Shown here: positions 61,367 to 64,000 of the stretch, piece by piece
Position numbering within the stretch: the first letter of the stretch is position 1
How the letters are laid out: each line of letters opens with the position of its first letter
Assembly (NCBI GenBank): GCA_963925805.1
Contig: CAWUSE010000016.1
Coordinates: forward strand, 1-64,000
DNA length: 64,000 bases
Reading direction: 5' to 3'
Source: UBA10347 sp905182135
GTDB lineage: Bacteria; Actinomycetota; Acidimicrobiia; Acidimicrobiales; UBA10347
Made by a program: the position numbers and the translations under genes
The notes under the pieces: model-generated
Told to the model about the DNA's origin: nothing
The model's input: only the letters and a program-made list of their open reading frames with translations
Database searches by the model: none

Positions 61367-62764
61367 ATGATCTTTGAACAGCACTATCTGGAATGCCTGT
61401 CACAAGCGTCTTATTTCATTGGTGACGAGTCCACTGGCCGAGCAATCGTGGTCGACCCTCGCCGTGACATCGCGCCTTACATCGCTTCAGCAGCCGAACA
61501 TGGCATGACGATCGAACTCGTTCTAGAGACCCACTTCCATGCTGACTTCCTGTCAGGCCATCTCGAACTAGCAGCCGCCACCGGCGCGTCAATTGCCTAT
61601 GGCGATGTCGCTGAACCCGAGTTCGAAGCGCTCAAACTTGGCCATGGCGAACGTATCTCACTTGGCATTGTCGAACTAGAGATCCGTCATACCCCGGGCC
61701 ACACCCCTGAATCCGTCAGCATCGTAGTGTTCGAGAACTCCGAAGATGCAGTCCCCTATGGCGTGCTCACTGGTGACACCATGTTTATCGGTGATGTTGG
61801 CCGCCCTGATTTGTTGTCGTCCAAAGGCGTGACCAAGGAAGAACTCGCCAGCTCACTCTATGACTCTCTGCATGAGCAGCTACTCACCCTGCCGGACGAG
61901 ACCCGGCTCTACCCGGGCCACGGTGCAGGCAGCGCGTGCGGTAAAAACCTCTCGACAGATACCTCATGTTCGATCGGGACACAACGCCAGACCAACTATG
62001 CACTGCAGCCCATGCCGAAGGCAGACTTCATCGATGTTGTCACCCAAGGCCAGACGGCTCCTCCGGCTTACTTCAGCTACGACGCCGCGTTGAACAAGGC
62101 AATCCGCCCCTTGTTCGATGAGAACGTCACACCACCGCCGATGCATCTCGACACCGTCTTGGACGCGCAACGAACCGGCGCAATCGTTCTGGACTCTCGG
62201 TCGCCCGAAGATTACGCCGCAGGACACTTAGCTGGCTCAATCAATGTTGGGCTTGCTGGGCGATACTCCGAGTTCGTGGGTGGCATCATCACCGCCGATT
62301 CAGCGATCGTCCTTGTCACCGACGAGGGCCTTGAAGCCGAATCTACTACTCGACTTGGCCGAATCGGCTTCGACGACGTACTGGGCTATCTGGCCGCGCC
62401 CCTGCAAACATTCGGTTCCTCGCCCGACCATGTCGTGCGCAGTTCACGCATTGACGTCGCTGCAGCAAACACAGCATTAGGCGATGTCGCTAATCTCCAA
62501 CTCATCGACGTGCGTCAGCCTGGCGAAACAGCCGACGGAGTCATCCAAGACGCACGACTCATTCCGCTCACGCAGCTAAGCGAGCGGATCCGCGAGCTAG
62601 ATCCTGAACGGCCGACACTTGTCTACTGCGCCGGTGGCTTCCGTTCGATGATCGCATCCAGCAAGCTCGAACGCGAAGGTTTCACCGATGTCACCGATCT
62701 ACTTGGCGGCTACGCCGCATGGACCGACGCGAAGCAACCCGTCGTCGTCCCCGCAGCCGTCTAG
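61367..62764 (+). CDS. Persulfide dioxygenase-like MBL protein with two rhodanese domains
   Basis: GGAAGG is about six bases before the ATG at 61367. The 465-residue protein starts with a metallo-beta-lactamase domain bearing ETHFHADFLSGH (His56, His58, Asp60, His65), HTPGHTPESVS, GDTMFIGDVGRPDL and YPGHGAGSACGK. This is the ETHE1-type persulfide dioxygenase group. Two rhodanese domains follow. The first (about 270-365) lacks the sulfur-carrying Cys; the second has it in YCAGGFRS (Cys421). It would oxidise glutathione- or low-molecular-weight-thiol persulfides and move sulfane sulfur. It is probably controlled through the palindrome upstream and converges with the SnoaL-like gene. Confidence 0.9.
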   Translation: MIFEQHYLECLSQASYFIGDESTGRAIVVDPRRDIAPYIASAAEHGMTIELVLETHFHADFLSGHLELAAATGASIAYGDVAEPEFEALKLGHGERISLGIVELEIRHTPGHTPESVSIVVFENSEDAVPYGVLTGDTMFIGDVGRPDLLSSKGVTKEELASSLYDSLHEQLLTLPDETRLYPGHGAGSACGKNLSTDTSCSIGTQRQTNYALQPMPKADFIDVVTQGQTAPPAYFSYDAALNKAIRPLFDENVTPPPMHLDTVLDAQRTGAIVLDSRSPEDYAAGHLAGSINVGLAGRYSEFVGGIITADSAIVLVTDEGLEAESTTRLGRIGFDDVLGYLAAPLQTFGSSPDHVVRSSRIDVAAANTALGDVANLQLIDVRQPGETADGVIQDARLIPLTQLSERIRELDPERPTLVYCAGGFRSMIASSKLEREGFTDVTDLLGGYAAWTDAKQPVVVPAAV

Positions 62765-63186
62765 AGCGCAATCCCGGCGCGGTCGACAGCGGCTTCACGT
62801 TTATCACGACGTCGCGAGGTCGTCTCGCGGTGTTTTACCCGCCACCCGAGATCAGTCTTAACCACCGTGTCGTAATACGACGCCGTGCCAGTCTTACCTT
62901 GCCCCAACAACGCGACGATACGAAAGCGCAGATCCGCTCCTTCGTCAGTCGCTGTGACGTAGACATTGGTCATCATGTGCGTTCGTGGGTGTGCCGCTTC
63001 TTCTTCCATAAAACTGACGATGTCGTCGATACCCGTCAGCACTCGAGAGCCGACCCCCGTCAGATCGAAGACGGCATCCTCGGTAAAAATAGTCCGTAGC
63101 TGGTCCCAATTGCGGTCGTCAATCGAATCGCCATACCGCCCCGGGATCTCGCATAAATCGAGACGATCTTCAAGAGTGAGTTCCAT
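62761..63186 (-). CDS. SnoaL-like / nuclear transport factor 2-fold protein
   Basis: The ATG at 63186 gives 141 residues, although a GTG at 63207 is possible. LEDRLDLCEIPGRYGDSIDDRNWDQLRTIFTEDAVFDLTG is the standard SnoaL_4 start, followed by a conical barrel ending DLGWRVKHRETTSRR. The family includes dehydratases, isomerases and non-catalytic ligand binders. Its stop overlaps that of the convergent MBL-rhodanese gene by 4 bases. The substrate is unknown. Confidence 0.85.
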   Translation of the reverse strand: MELTLEDRLDLCEIPGRYGDSIDDRNWDQLRTIFTEDAVFDLTGVGSRVLTGIDDIVSFMEEEAAHPRTHMMTNVYVTATDEGADLRFRIVALLGQGKTGTASYYDTVVKTDLGWRVKHRETTSRRRDKREAAVDRAGIAL

Positions 63187-63463
63187 AGTCCTGAGCTTAC
63201 GCCCCACAAGCAGGTGTGACCTATATCACTCACTCTGTAAAGCGGTAAACAAGCCGTGTCTGAACCCGTGGCGCCTGTGATTTTGACCGTTGGCAGATCA
63301 ACAAATGCACTGATCACCAGGCATGTCAGCTTCGCTCCTTCAACACTGAAGGTACCGGCCTGGTTCCTTAGGTTCGTCCGACAACATGCCACGTGCTGCG
63401 CGCACACCGCTGCCTGCAACTAGGAACTGCTGCCCCACCCAGAACTTGCGCGAGACTGGCTGA

Positions 63464-64000
63464 ATGCAAATCGATCCCACCCGCACCGCTGGCGCCACAG
63501 AACTATTGCAGACCATGATTCGTAACGAGTGTGTTAACGACGGCACGCTGGAGTCCGGCGACGAGATCCGCAACAGCGATCTACTCGAGACGTACCTGGA
63601 AGGTTCGGGCCTTGATTGCCAGCACTACGACTCGGCACCCGGCCGACGCTCGATCGTGTCACGTATCGAAGGAAGCGACCCTGATGCACCATCGCTGTGC
63701 CTGATGGGCCATACCGACGTCGTTCCCGTCACTCCGTCAGGGTGGAGCCGTGACCCATTCGCTGGCGAACTGATCGACGGCGAAGTCTGGGGGCGAGGCG
63801 CTATCGACATGCTCAGCCAGACCGCTGCGATGGCCGTGGCTTTCAAGCATTTGGCAACCACCGGATTTCAGCCGAAGGGTGATCTGATCTTTTTTGGCGT
63901 CGCTGACGAGGAAGCGGGTGGCAATTGGGGCGCTCGCTGGATGATCGACAACAATCTCGATGCCGTGAAGGCCGACTATGTCATCACCGAGTGGGGCGGC
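63464..64000 (+). CDS. M20-family metallopeptidase (partial, runs off the window)
   Basis: The frame is open from the ATG at 63464 to the last base (179 codons). Di-metal ligands are visible in CLMGHTDVVPV (His83, Asp85), WGRGAIDM (Asp bridging the metals) and GVADEEAGG (catalytic Glu and metal Glu). This is the M20 group of amidohydrolases and dipeptidases such as ArgE/DapE and carboxypeptidase-like enzymes. Most of the catalytic domain and the lid domain lie beyond the window. It follows a 277-base gap with nothing recognised. Confidence 0.9.
   Translation, partial: MQIDPTRTAGATELLQTMIRNECVNDGTLESGDEIRNSDLLETYLEGSGLDCQHYDSAPGRRSIVSRIEGSDPDAPSLCLMGHTDVVPVTPSGWSRDPFAGELIDGEVWGRGAIDMLSQTAAMAVAFKHLATTGFQPKGDLIFFGVADEEAGGNWGARWMIDNNLDAVKADYVITEWGG

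Overview
The window looks like a chromosomal stretch from an uncultured, moderately GC-rich actinobacterium, most likely Acidimicrobiia; this is an inference from gene content. It is dense in type III CoA-transferases (CaiB/BaiF), enoyl-CoA hydratases, luciferase-like (LLM) flavin oxidoreductases, TauD and phytanoyl-CoA dioxygenases and a P450. It also carries the actinobacterial pairing of a C4 zinc-ribbon coiled-coil protein with a histidine phosphatase. No phage, insertion sequence, CRISPR array or rRNA was seen. One tRNA (Val, TAC) is present.

Layout. 1-5 kb: the tail of an acyl-CoA synthetase, two DinB-like genes (one truncated), a DenD-like dehydrogenase and a D-aminoacylase. 5-15.5 kb, minus strand: a TPR protein, enoyl-CoA hydratase plus CoA-transferase, two LLM oxidoreductases, an MFS transporter, a serine hydrolase, a DUF3237 protein and a class III aminotransferase. 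A fused hydantoinase/oxoprolinase HyuA-HyuB diverges from that run at 15.5-19.4 kb. 19.7-26 kb: Lin0512 protein, enoyl-CoA hydratase, histidine phosphatase, membrane protein, zinc-ribbon protein, and a class A penicillin-binding protein with a calcium-loop tail. 26-41 kb: class II aldolase, MFS transporters, hemolysin III-like protein, tRNA-Val, P450, CoA-transferases (one a 790-residue double-domain fusion), RRM protein, cupin and a DUF1353 membrane protein. 41-55 kb: enoyl-CoA hydratase, three Fe(II) dioxygenases, two LLM enzymes, YihY, an SDR, an orphan CoxL-type molybdoenzyme and a CoA-transferase. 55-64 kb: YjbR, an ATPase with an altered P-loop, thioesterase, aminotransferase, then a redox/sulfur cluster and a truncated M20 peptidase.

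The most interesting locus is 59748-62764. A peroxiredoxin-like gene has a single in-frame TGA exactly where the first Cys of its CxxC should be. A perfect 7-bp stem with a GTT loop begins 20 nt after that TGA, which fits the bacterial SECIS consensus, so this is a candidate UxxC selenoprotein. It is followed by a GntR/HutC regulator and a persulfide-dioxygenase-like/double-rhodanese enzyme. The promoter of that enzyme has its -10 box inside a perfect inverted repeat.

The second theme is gene decay. Most of the longer 'empty' gaps hold recognisable remnants: a GH3 beta-glucosidase, a tyrosinase, a P450, an acyl-CoA synthetase, a DinB protein and possibly a CitE-like lyase. The same gaps carry many small tandem duplications (8-25 bp units, 2-4 copies) that are almost absent from intact genes. 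Together these suggest a lineage losing catabolic genes, for example a host-associated one; lifestyle cannot be read directly from the sequence.
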